In this document: piece after piece, positions 48,986 through 58,770 of the stretch
Layout of the letters: each line of letters starts with the position of its first letter
Numbering within the stretch: the first letter of the stretch is position 1
Assembly: GCA_004352715.1 (NCBI GenBank)
Contig: SCFE01000033.1
Span: 2,113,844 to 2,177,843, forward strand
Direction: 5' to 3'
Length of the DNA stretch: 64,000 nucleotides
Origin: Hofstenia miamia
Taxonomy: Eukaryota; Xenacoelomorpha; Acoela
The notes under the pieces: generated by a model
Told to the model about the DNA's origin: nothing
The model's input: the letters and a program-made list of their open reading frames with translations, nothing else
Databases searched by the model: none
Made by a program: the position numbers and the translations under genes

Positions 48986-50642
48986 TTAAGATACATTTTT
49001 GAAAGTTAATTTGCATTGTATTATGCATCTGAAAAACTTTATATAAATTTTAGTCAAAGCAATCGAGGGTAAGCCATTGAGAGTATTACGCGCATCTCTG
49101 TGCAAGGTAGATAACAAAGGAACATGTTTTTGTCCTTTATCTAAGTAAGACACAAGAATTACATCATCAGACTTATAATATTTCTTGTGTTTCCTTATGC
49201 GATTCGATATATCTTTTGCTTCTTTTGGAATATACCTTCTATTGGAACGGATTTTTCCTACAATTGTAGTGTTTTGTGCGCACAACATTTGTGCAAGAGG
49301 CAGACTCGTAAACCAATTATCTGCTGTAACATTGTAACCTTTGCCAAGAAATGACTTCATGAGCTTTATTGTCACAGCTTCTGGCAAGGAACAATCTCTT
49401 TTCTCATCTTCGGTTAAAGTTTTTTCTCCAATGTAATGGAGGCCAGCCTAAAGGAAACCCTGTATTTGCTTCAGCAACTCAGATTATCTTTATCCCATAT
49501 TTTCCAGGTTTTTATTACGCTATGCCGCACACGGCCGTGAAACTCTAGTAACTGTTCATCAATAGTCAAGTGAGGCTCTGGACAATAGAATTTCAACCGA
49601 TTTTCTTGTACTATTTTCCATACTTGACGCACAGGACTCAATGGATCGGAAGAATCTCGAGTTCGGCGATCATCTATACGAAAGAAACGATTGAACATCA
49701 AGAAACATTGTTGCTCTGAATGTTGGGAGTCCATCACGCTTTGACCAAAGAGATTTTGTATCTCTGTAGTGTGCCTTGATAGAGCCTCCAATCACTTGAA
49801 GCCCATTGAATCCCTCCATTTCTACTCGATCAACAGGATGCCATGATTTCCTAATATCTGAAGATTCAGCATAATTTAAAATGACTCCCTTTGCTTCCTT
49901 ATTGGTATAAAGTGTTGCCAGATCAATAACTTCATCCAAGAACATTAAATAAGCTTCTTGTGCATTATGAAGATGGATACCTGGCTTCAATCCGATCCTT
50001 TCACGAAATACATTTCCTACAGGTTCACGGCCTTCATTTCTATGCTCAATAATGAGGATCCATTCAACTTCACTCCTACTGACAATTGGTGTATTACTAT
50101 CACGATCAGAAGTTCTGACTATTATTTTGTAACAGATTTTTTCAAATAAAATATATTTTTATATTACTATGCATTTTGCAATAAATATTTTCTATTTTTT
50201 AAAAAAAAATCATTTGGAGAAAATAAAAAAAATAAATCGGAGCAGATAAATATTAAAGGTTAAAAATATGAATTATAATCATTTTAAAGAATTATTTTGT
50301 ATTTGCAAGAAAGAAATGGTATTTGAAATCTTGAAATTTAGACTGCAATTTTTTTCAAAAATAACAACATTGAAATGAATAAATTACAGTTATTTTTTAG
50401 CCAATATTTTTTCGGAACCTCTGATTATTATCATCCACAATTTCAAGTGCCTCAGACTGTTCTGAATTAGCATCGTCTAGTTCAATGAGAAACTCTTCGT
50501 CCATCATTTCTTCTATGTTATCAGGTTCTACACTTTGAGAATGTTCATTATTTTCCTCAGCAGAAGAAATTTCTTCATCATCATAAAAATTTTGAGATGC
50601 CAAGATGGCATCTGTTGCCCTCTGGGCAGCATTTCGTCTCAT
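48986..50642 (-). pseudogene. piggyBac-type transposase, broken and 3' truncated
   Basis: The N-terminal 81 codons (50397-50642) are acidic (SSAEENNEHSQ), as usual for the family. After about 250 bases without matching sequence, an open frame (about 50150-49670) gives YLMFLDEVIDLATLYTNKEA, then FNGLQVIGGSIKAHYRD, then LWSKRDGLPTFRATM. A frameshift near 49700 leads to a frame with FLMFNRFFRIDD and HLTIDEQLLEFHGR (first catalytic Asp). A second frameshift leads to GLHYIGEKTL, then GYNVTADNWFTSLPLA (second catalytic Asp, the DNWFTS block) and VGKIRSNRRYIPKE. The YN-KGGVD block with the third Asp and the C-terminal Cys-rich zinc domain are absent. It cannot be active. Confidence 0.92.
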
Positions 50643-50701
50643 GATTATCGTATTTCAAACTAAAACATTAAAAAATTTGAGATAATTCAAGAATAAAATA
50701 T

Positions 50702-50720
50702 GGGGTGTCAGAAACACCCC
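50702..50720. repeat. piggyBac subterminal hairpin 1
   Basis: GGGGTGT-CAGAA-ACACCCC is a perfect 7-bp stem with a 5-base loop, just upstream of the transposase start. It resembles the inverted subterminal repeats of piggyBac-type elements. Confidence 0.65.
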
Positions 50721-50880
50721 AAAATTCAAAAACACACAAACAAATTATTGCACCAAAACCATAAACAATATTAGATAAGTAAATAATCCAAAGTAATGAA
50801 CAACAATAATGTAGAAAAGTCATAAAAAATCTGTTTATTTGCTTCTCTCAGTACAGAGGAAATTCCGATTTAAATCGACT

Positions 50881-50896
50881 GGGGTGTTTGCAACAC
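50881..50896. repeat. piggyBac subterminal hairpin 2
   Basis: GGGGTGTTTGCAACAC repeats the core of hairpin 1 about 180 bases further out, with a GTGTT-TGC-AACAC stem. The element end probably lies near 50946-50958, where GGGGGTAAATTAA looks like a mutated GGG-TTAA terminus, but this is not certain. Confidence 0.5.
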
Positions 50897-50960
50897 AGGA
50901 TTAGCTGAACCTTAACTTAGCAATTAACTTAAAGGCAGTGTGCGACGGGGGTAAATTAAT

Positions 50961-52370
50961 AAATGATATTTTTGATTTCATCCGGGCCAGTAAAATAAAA
51001 TTCTCGTCAAGTCAAAGACAATCCGATCTATTTGTTACTCGTATGATTTATGTGACGGCAATTTTTAGGAAATGGCAAGCTCTCTACCATTTAAAATCAA
51101 TTCAAAATTTTTATTAGGGTTAAAGCACCGCCTAAACTTTTTCTATTGGAACTTTTTCAAGTTGGAATACTCCGTACTTACCAACTGCTTATAATCAATT
51201 TGTAAACACAAGAGTTGAAATTATGCAGCATATTTGCAGTATTTTTTTGTAATGTATCGGCACAATTGATTTGGGATAATAATACATTAGCTATATAAAA
51301 ATTGTTAATAATTCAACAATATTGCAGTAAATATTGTATTTATATGCTGATTTTATTTTCAAAACAACACAAATTTGAGTAATGATTTCACATTATTTAA
51401 CGCGTATTACAGTATATAATCACTTCCCGTCAGGTGTTTGGGAGCATTAGTTATTAATTCCACTCATTAACATAGTGAATCAGTCTTTTGGAAAATAATT
51501 TGTCTTTTATCTAACTAACTTACTGTGTAATACATCGTAGAGCTTTGCAATTTCTGAAGTTTTATCACAAGAAATAAGCTGAAAATCTTTAGATTGTTGC
51601 TAACAATCAATGTGTTTATATTAATCATTCCAATAACTTTTTGATTTCAAATGTAAACACTAATTTGCTAAATTAAATTCAATTAAGGAATATTAACTCC
51701 ATCTGTATGCTAAATATTAATATAATAATACTCTAAGAGGAATTTTAATTCGAAATGCAAACTTTAAGAAACATGTTGCTAATTAAACTTCAATTCATAA
51801 ACTTCAATATGAAAGAAGCTTTGGTTTGAAATGCATACTAAAACATGCTTCCCCAAGCAGCCCTTGTTAATTATATGGTAGGCCAGATATGATTGTCTTA
51901 CAAATTTACAATTTTGCATTCTATATACTCCGACATTTAACGTCGTGCCGCAGGATGACCTAAAACTTACTTATGAAGCGTCCTCATTTCTTAGTTAACA
52001 TTAAGCTAAAAATTTTGAAACCCTATATATTGGATTACAAATTACCTTTTTTTCTAAGGGTGGGTGGTGCTGAGGAACCACCCTCCTTCATAAATTTCTG
52101 TTATATATCTCATTTGAAATGAGATTTAACCCTTATATTTTTTACTTTTCCTAAAATATTGTTAACAATGCAAATGTCTAAAAATACTAATAATACAATC
52201 ATTATTTTTTTATTGGTATCTTCATTGATAAATTCGCTTCAGAACGTTAGTTCAGAATGACATCGGATCATTACTTTCTCAATGTGTTCAGCTATCATTG
52301 GCCACCACCTTGCTAAATATTAGCGTTGTAAAACGCATCTTTCTAAATTTTTGGTATTTCCGTCAATTTA
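50961..52370. other. AT-rich DNA with one hairpin, no gene seen
   Basis: A GGGTGGT/ACCACCC inverted repeat near 52060-52085 may be a small element core. No coding frame recognised. Confidence 0.5.
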
Positions 52371-52371
52371 A

Positions 52372-52411
52372 TGACGCCAGCATCAATTATGACGTCAGTG
52401 TTATGACGTCA
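52372..52411. promoter_or_regulatory. Cluster of CRE-like sites
   Basis: Two perfect TGACGTCA octamers (52390-52397, 52404-52411) and one variant TGACGCCA (52372-52379) lie within 40 bases. The two perfect sites sit in a short tandem duplication of TATGACGTCAGTGT. CREB/ATF proteins bind this octamer. No gene start is visible nearby, so function is unproven. Confidence 0.45.
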
Positions 52412-52950
52412 GTGTACGAGAACATCGAATTTTTTTGTTTCATTTATGTTCAGCTATATGTAAGTTATTGTCTTGCTGAGTTTCGCTGCTTAGTAATGAA
52501 TATGATTGATTTTGGAGAATCCAACAATTCTAAAGATGAATAATAAACCACTTTTTCATTTAATTTTTGTTTTGTTTCTGAGTATATATTGCGAGATGCG
52601 TATTCAATGTAATTAACAAAATGAGTGAACATCTGCCCCTCCATGTACTCAAATTTTTTAAGAGGCCCCCTTACAAATAATGCTGCCTCTAGACTAGGCC
52701 AATGTGTATTTCAAATTGAATCAAGTTATAGTTTCACACTATTAAATTCACTAAATATTAATCAATGTATACATGTATATGTTTTTTACAATAACTTTCA
52801 TAGATTTAGTATTCATTATGTTCATTTTCTAGACAAATTGCTATGTAATTACATCGTTAATATTGCATATTGAGGCATACAATCAATTAAATTACAGAAA
52901 GATCTAAAAAGAATCACTCCATATTATTTAAAAATAGGATTTGTACTTAA

Positions 52951-52954
<4 letters not shown>
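52412..52954. other. AT-rich DNA, no gene seen
   Basis: Contains a small GC-richer patch (52632-52690, with CTGCCCCTCC and AGGCCCCC) that may be a hAT-like fragment. Short open frames are chance. Confidence 0.5.
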
Positions 52955-52983
<29 letters not shown>

Positions 52984-53132
52984 NNNNNNNNNNNNNNNNN
53001 NNNNNNNNNNNNNNNNNNNNNNNNNNNNNNNNNNNNNNNNNNNNNNNNNNNNNNNNNNNNNNNNNNNNNNNNNNNNNNNNNNNNNNNNNNNNNNNNNNNN
53101 NNNNNNNNNNNNNNNNNNNNNNNNNNNNTAAA

Positions 53133-53166
<34 letters not shown>
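52955..53166. repeat. (TA)n microsatellite interrupted by an assembly gap (52984-53128)
   Basis: TA repeats flank 145 Ns on both sides, so the locus length is unresolved. Confidence 0.97.
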
Positions 53167-53169
<3 letters not shown>

Positions 53170-54029
53170 AATGACATACACTTCAAAATTCAGAGTGGGG
53201 TAATTATTGCTATTATTATACCTTTTCCATCTCATAAAAAAACTTCCCTTCCATCAAACTGCCTATTAAAAAAAAACTTGTGAAAGTCCTAAAACGAATT
53301 ATAGTTATATATATATATATATATATATATTTAATTTCTATTTTATAATTTTTAAAGAGTGAGGAGTTTCTGAATCCTAGCATACCCTGGGGCCGAGTGA
53401 AAATTATGACTTGTTAAGAAAGCATCATAATGGCCGTTCATCTGTATTTATTCCTCTTAAATTAGTAGAAATTTTCCTATCTTCTCACTTAAGAAATATA
53501 TAAAAGTATACAGTCTAGCCATATTATTATTGACAATTGCATTATTATTATATATTTTGAATTTCTTCATAAGAAAATCAATAATGTAAATATAGACTTT
53601 CCATCTTCCTAAAGAAGTATTATAAATAATCCCCTACACAAATTTTTTTGAAAGAAATACACCTGATTAAATTTAACTGGAATCAAAATCCGAAAAGATT
53701 AAAAAGGTACTGTGCAAAAATTTTTTAAGACCATTTGGGCCAGGTATGCATTATGGGTAATAGATTAAAGTAGTAGTGTAGTCTGCTCAAAAATAGAAGT
53801 GATGTGCTGTATTTAATTTATATATTTAACGCAATGCATCACAATTAAAAACTAAGTAAATTCATGATTGTTTAGTCATTTTGTGCTGAGAAAAATCCTA
53901 TTCCGTTTCTCGCATCCAATTAGCGTTGAAAAATTATTATAGCAATGAATATGTGCGTCAGTGTTGGATTTAAGGGGAAACAAAATAGAGTGCAACCATT
54001 AGGTAAATTTGTGCAACCTTGATAAAAAA
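53167..54029. other. AT-rich DNA, no gene seen
   Basis: (TA)n at 53305-53331. On the minus strand near 53390 CAGGGTATGCTAGGATTC resembles a hAT-type end without a visible partner. Confidence 0.5.
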
Positions 54030-54215
54030 AGTTGAAAAATTCCAAATTTTTGCATTCCATTTGCAAATTGATCCAAGGGTTTGGCTATTTTTACAAAATA
54101 TTTGGCAAATTTGTTCAAATAACCTTGCAAATTTTTCTAAAATTGGACAAATTTTGCAAAATATTTGCAAACATTTGCCAAACTTTCGAATTTTTTTCAA
54201 ATATTCTTACACATT
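54030..54215. repeat. Cryptic repeat of CAAATTTTTGC-like units
   Basis: About twelve irregular repeats of a 10-17-base motif (variants of CAAATTTTTG, TTTGCAAA, TTTGGCAAA) follow one another. They produce overlapping open frames on both strands rich in Phe, Ile, Asn and Gln. The frames follow from the repeat and are not genes. Confidence 0.65.
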
Positions 54216-56071
54216 TTTGAGAGTATATCAAACATATTAGACAATCAATTTTATGCATTTCATATAACATCCACCAAAATTTTGTACTTAAGAAATTATA
54301 AAAGCGGTTGATAGACCTGCTTCCACAGTATACATAAATATATGTACTGTTAGTAAATAGAACCAATAATGTTTCATTGAAGTTGATAAATAAGATACAT
54401 TTTTGTTGAAGGCTATGGCCACTTTTAACGAAAGAACCATAGATCTATACCTAAAAAGTACAGATCTTCATTACCTTATGAAAAATTTAAAAACATCCTA
54501 ACTTTTCTTGTAAAAATTACTGAATAAGTCCAGACTTTAGTCCTCCCCCGAATATTTGTAACGGGCCACTTTCCTGTTTTGCTTTTCATCAGCACCGAAT
54601 GAAGTCAATACAATTTGAATATTTATCAAATACTTTATCATACATAATCAAAGAGTTCTATGGAACTAGTACTTTGTATGAAATTCAATAGGTGTACACT
54701 GGTCAACTTAAAACTGTTAAGTACATTAATAACACAACATTTCGGATGTTCTGTACACGCAAGGCATTTGTTAGCGAGCAATAGCGCCATCAAGATTTAA
54801 TCAACAGCAATCAATCATCGTCCAACCACCATGGTGTGGGTTGCTTTAGTCATCATTGTTGTGATTCATTGATTTTTCTCGAGAAGTGTGTTAAGATTAA
54901 CACGGACAAGTACATTAGAATTCTGAATGTTTTATAAAAATTATAAATTGTCTCTTTCAGATCTGAAAACTGGCAGATCTAGGTGAGGGGGACTTCTGAA
55001 GTCCATCCTCTCCTGCTAATATTTTCTTCAAAATATTAAATTCCCTATATCACATATTTCAAATAATGTTCAAAATATATTTAAAATATTATTGATTTTA
55101 ATAAATGGCTAAATTTTTGCATTTTTGTAAAAATTTTTAAGAAATTTTGAAATTATGAACACTATGCTGTATTAATTGTTCAGTTTTTGTTGTACAAAAT
55201 AAATACCCATTTTATACAAATAATAGAGATTCATCATCTCCCTCATTTTAGTGTTTTGTTTTACATGGCAGAAGTTTCAATCCTAAGCTTACAAAAGTGC
55301 AACCTTATTCCACTATAAAAATTAATTATTCAACTAAGATATTCAATTCTCAAAACACCGATTTGCAAAGAATCATACGGTTCAAAATTATTTATGCAAT
55401 ACCCCCAGTTCTAGAACTTTTTTTATATTCTCAAATAATTTTTAATTGCAATTACTAAATGTTACAGAAAAAATTAATGCTAAAGATTGACCAACCACTA
55501 ATGCAAATTAAATAAAATTCAGTAAGATTAGTATTCTATGTATTATTGTCTTTTTCTCTCTCCAGATTTCACAAAACAATTATTGTGATATAATCAATAG
55601 AGTCCTGATGAAATTAATCTGATCCCGATACCGAATTCACAACAATAGACAGGATCAGTACGAGACAGGGACCAACTTGTCAATTTCAACTGAGATTGAG
55701 ACCATTTTGATTTAATATTCGATATTATGACATACTTGTTAAACTAAAATATGTCTATAAAATCTCCATTCAGTGTTAATTTTAATTAATATTGCAGATT
55801 TTAGCCTATTTAATTTTAGGATGAGATCAGAAATAACTGTGTCTATATACAAATATATAATATGATACATTAGACAAATTAACGTATTTCTAACCGAAAT
55901 GGAAGAAACTCAAACTCAATAGTAAAAAGTCCCAGTTAGAAGATCATTAAGACAATTAAAATTGTTACATAAAATGTAGAGAAATGTATGAGGAATCAAA
56001 ATTTAGTCAAATATATGAATGAAACAAATTATACAAAAATCGAGTTTCGAAATTTCCAGATCTCCCATTGG
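54216..56071. other. AT-rich DNA, no gene seen
   Basis: Near 54826-54848 CAACCACCATGGTGTGGGTTG is nearly palindromic, and GGACTT-CTG-AAGTCC lies near 54990. No coding frame with a motif. Confidence 0.5.
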
Positions 56072-56076
56072 TATGC

Positions 56077-56114
<38 letters not shown>

Positions 56115-56119
56115 GCATA
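56072..56119. repeat. 48-bp perfect palindrome, alternating pyrimidine-purine
   Basis: TATGCG, a (TA)n core, then CGCATA. Every base alternates pyrimidine and purine, and the whole is its own reverse complement. Confidence 0.9.
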
Positions 56120-56126
56120 TATATAT

Positions 56127-57233
56127 TAGGGTTGTCAATGCTTTTTTCATGTTTGAATAGTTGCGTTTGATCTACCTGATGTGATGCAGTTTTGGTTAAA
56201 ATAATTGTGCAAAAAATTTATTTTTCAAATCGGTTAAATTTTTTATCCTTAAAAGCGCTGTAATTTTGCACTAAAAATTGCCATAATTATGGCTTTCCAG
56301 ATCAAATATTTGTTGCAGAGGCAGCCGGGTCAATTTTTTGCATTGTGCTGCCGGGTATTCTGGGTCACGGGCCATATTTAAATAAAAAATTATTGAAATA
56401 AATTACCAAGGAGGGCCATCTCAATAAAGTCAGGCTTATTATTTCGTAATCATTGAATTATACTGTCATTTGTGGCTTATATTTTTATTTTGAGAAGCAT
56501 TTTATGTTGATTTTCATTAATTTCTGAAATAGTGCTCAGAAATTCACTTGCTTTATTTCAAATTCGAATTCCAATATTCAGTCAGTGTTTTTGCAAAGCC
56601 GAATCCGAATCAAAATACAAATTGGTTGACATAATAATTCCACAAAGATATCTGTTGTTAATAACTGTAAAAAAACGACTTTGAAAAAATAGAAAAATTC
56701 AACACAAAGTGTTGGCTCCTGAAATAATTTTTATTTAAAAATGTGCTGGAACCATCAGAATTTTCTAGGGCATTCAAAATATAATACAAGATAGATTCGG
56801 ATTTGAGTTCATCCATTTGTAATCTCTATTTTGTAATCGATTAATATTACATGTAAGTTAATATTAAGTTTTGAAATTTGATTTATATCTAAGTCCAAAT
56901 TTTTGTCAGAACTCTGATGGGGTTAATTTATTAAATTTCATAAATATGTCTGATATTTTAAAATGCTGATTTCGATTTGCTAGAATATTTGCTTAGCAAA
57001 AATATTTCTTTTTCATTTCATATCGTAAATTATGTGAGATGTCATGATAATGGAATTGAAGAACAACGTGATGTGTTGCTTTTTATCAATGTCTGCTCAA
57101 ATATACTTTTAGCAAAACTCTGCAAACAACGGATCATTTGCGAAACCCGGTCACTTATTTTGCGATTTTACTGGGTCAAACCTTATCCGGGTTGTATGGT
57201 TCACGGGGTCACAGTGTGTGACCCGTTTGCAAA

Positions 57234-57237
<4 letters not shown>
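56127..57237. mobile_element. Candidate hAT-like non-autonomous element (about 1.1 kb) between TA runs
   Basis: The left end TAGGGTTGTCAATG and the reverse complement of the right end (TAGATTTGCAAACG) match in about 8 of 12 positions. Both subterminal regions carry GGGTC/GACCC motifs (CCGGGTATTCTGGGTCACGG at 56342-56361; CCGGGTTGTATGG and GTGTGTGACCCG at 57187-57225), as in the element ending at 40360. The flanks are ATATATAT on both sides, which is uninformative in TA repeats. No transposase frame. Confidence 0.5.

Positions 57238-57268
<31 letters not shown>
57238..57268. repeat. (TA)n microsatellite
   Basis: TA run directly after the hAT-like right end. Confidence 0.97.
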
Positions 57269-57271
<3 letters not shown>

Positions 57272-57272
<1 letters not shown>

Positions 57273-57469
57273 TGAGTACAAATGATATAACCATATGTCC
57301 AAGAGAAAACCGGGTGATATTCGTTGTAAATATCTTCAAAATTTCGGAAATTGTTTCAANNNNNNNNNNATATATATATATTTGAGTACAAATGATATAA
57401 CCATATGTCCAAGAGAAAACCGGGTGATATTCGTTGTAAATATCTTCAAAATTTCGGAAATTGTTTCAA
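57272..57469. repeat. 88-bp exact direct duplication across a 10-N gap (assembly artefact)
   Basis: 57272-57359 and 57382-57469 are identical over 88 bases, from TTGAGTACAAATG to GAAATTGTTTCAA. Each is preceded by a TA run, and only 10 Ns (57360-57369) plus 12 bases lie between. This is what results when overlapping contig ends are left unmerged at a scaffold gap. Confidence 0.93.
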
Positions 57470-58140
57470 TGTAGTTTAAATATACGAAGCATGATTTTTA
57501 CTTACAGGTATCAACTTCACATTTAATGTCTTAGGTGCTATGAATTATCGATAACACTCAACTGCACACTATATCGATGTTAGCCTCGAAATTTGTTACA
57601 TGCAAATCTATTAAGATTAATGTATGTAAATGATATTGGCATAATTACTTTATGTTTAAACTTAATAGGCGATTCATGGTGCCCTAAAGATTTCAGATCA
57701 TCTCATATTCATGTTATTATCCTTTATGAGTCAATTACATTTTCTAGGAAAATATACATTTTTTCCAATAAAATTAGATTTCTTACTCGGTAGAGAATAC
57801 ATAGGTATGAACGAATTTTATGAAATCGACAGAAACTTTTCTGTACCAGCTACAATAGTCGAAGAAAATAATGACCGCAGTGTTTCTTAGGCTTATTTTT
57901 CAAGGATTTTATACATTTATTCAACAATTTCTTTTTTCTGAACATTTCATAATTAAGGATCAGTTCCAGCTGATTTTGAAGGTTTTGCAAAAATGATAAT
58001 TTTTAGAATTGGCCAAACTAACGTTCTTTAATACCCTATATTTACGATTCCACAGCAAATTGCCCTGATTCCACTCGCCTAACGCTTAGATGTGTTTTTG
58101 TAACCCTTGTTAAAATTAATTTCCATAACAATACATCTCA
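57470..58140. other. AT-rich DNA, no gene seen
   Basis: No recognised motif. Confidence 0.55.
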
Positions 58141-58770
58141 TTGAAAATTCACAAAAAGAAACGCTTAGAACTTTGTGAAACCTGCATCCAAATTGATAAT
58201 TTTTTCTGCAAAATGCACATCAAACAACCACTTGATCTAAATTTAGTAGACAGATTTTCTTTGAAAGGAAACGTACGATTTGTCGAGAATGCTAAGAAAC
58301 CCAGAATGCCAAAGAATTCTTCCTTCGCGTGATTTTGAAGAGATGTCCTAAGTCAGTCTTTGCTGGGAGAAAGAGACTTGAAACTGTTATGGCTATTGCA
58401 ACAATGTTTACAATGATGGTGAGTTTGTTAAACCTGCTATTTATGACACACTTCGATTAGTACCAGGGGATTTCCCTGACCATGAACTCAAGATACTCTA
58501 CCGAAGATGGATAGTTGATTCATTGGTAAAGTGACAGATGAGGAGAAGCTCATTGTGAAAGAGAAAAGCATTTTCCAATCAAATTCTTTGGATATGGAGA
58601 CAACCGAATATTATCCAGACGAATATTGGATTGAATAGTGATATGAAACCACCATTGGCTAAGCTAGAGGATTTCAAAATTTCTTTTTTCATTTATCTCA
58701 AGACCATTTTTGGTTACACCAAATTCAATGTCATTGTGAAGATGGTTCTTAATAATTACATGAAAGTTTA
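58141..58770 (+). pseudogene. Unidentified coding-like stretch with frameshifts
   Basis: Successive plus frames read like protein. First, 58144-58332 (with KRLELCETCIQIDNFFCKM and DLNLVDRFSLKGNVRF). Then about 58381-58533 (NCYGYCNNVYNDGEF, DTLRLVPGDFPDHELKILYR). Then, after a +1 shift, VTDEEKLIVKEKS to DEYWIE. After another shift comes LNSDMKPPLAKLEDFKISFF to a stop near 58772. Residue composition is balanced compared with chance frames in this AT-rich DNA, and frames pick up where the previous one ends. I do not recognise the family. It may be a decayed host gene copy or an unknown element protein. Confidence 0.45.

Noticed and set aside
52924-53235. Frames spanning the gap at 52984-53128
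   Set aside because: TA-repeat translation joined through Ns, not evidence of a gene.
54019-54366. Overlapping frames on both strands
   Set aside because: Produced by an irregular short repeat and composed of the same few residues.
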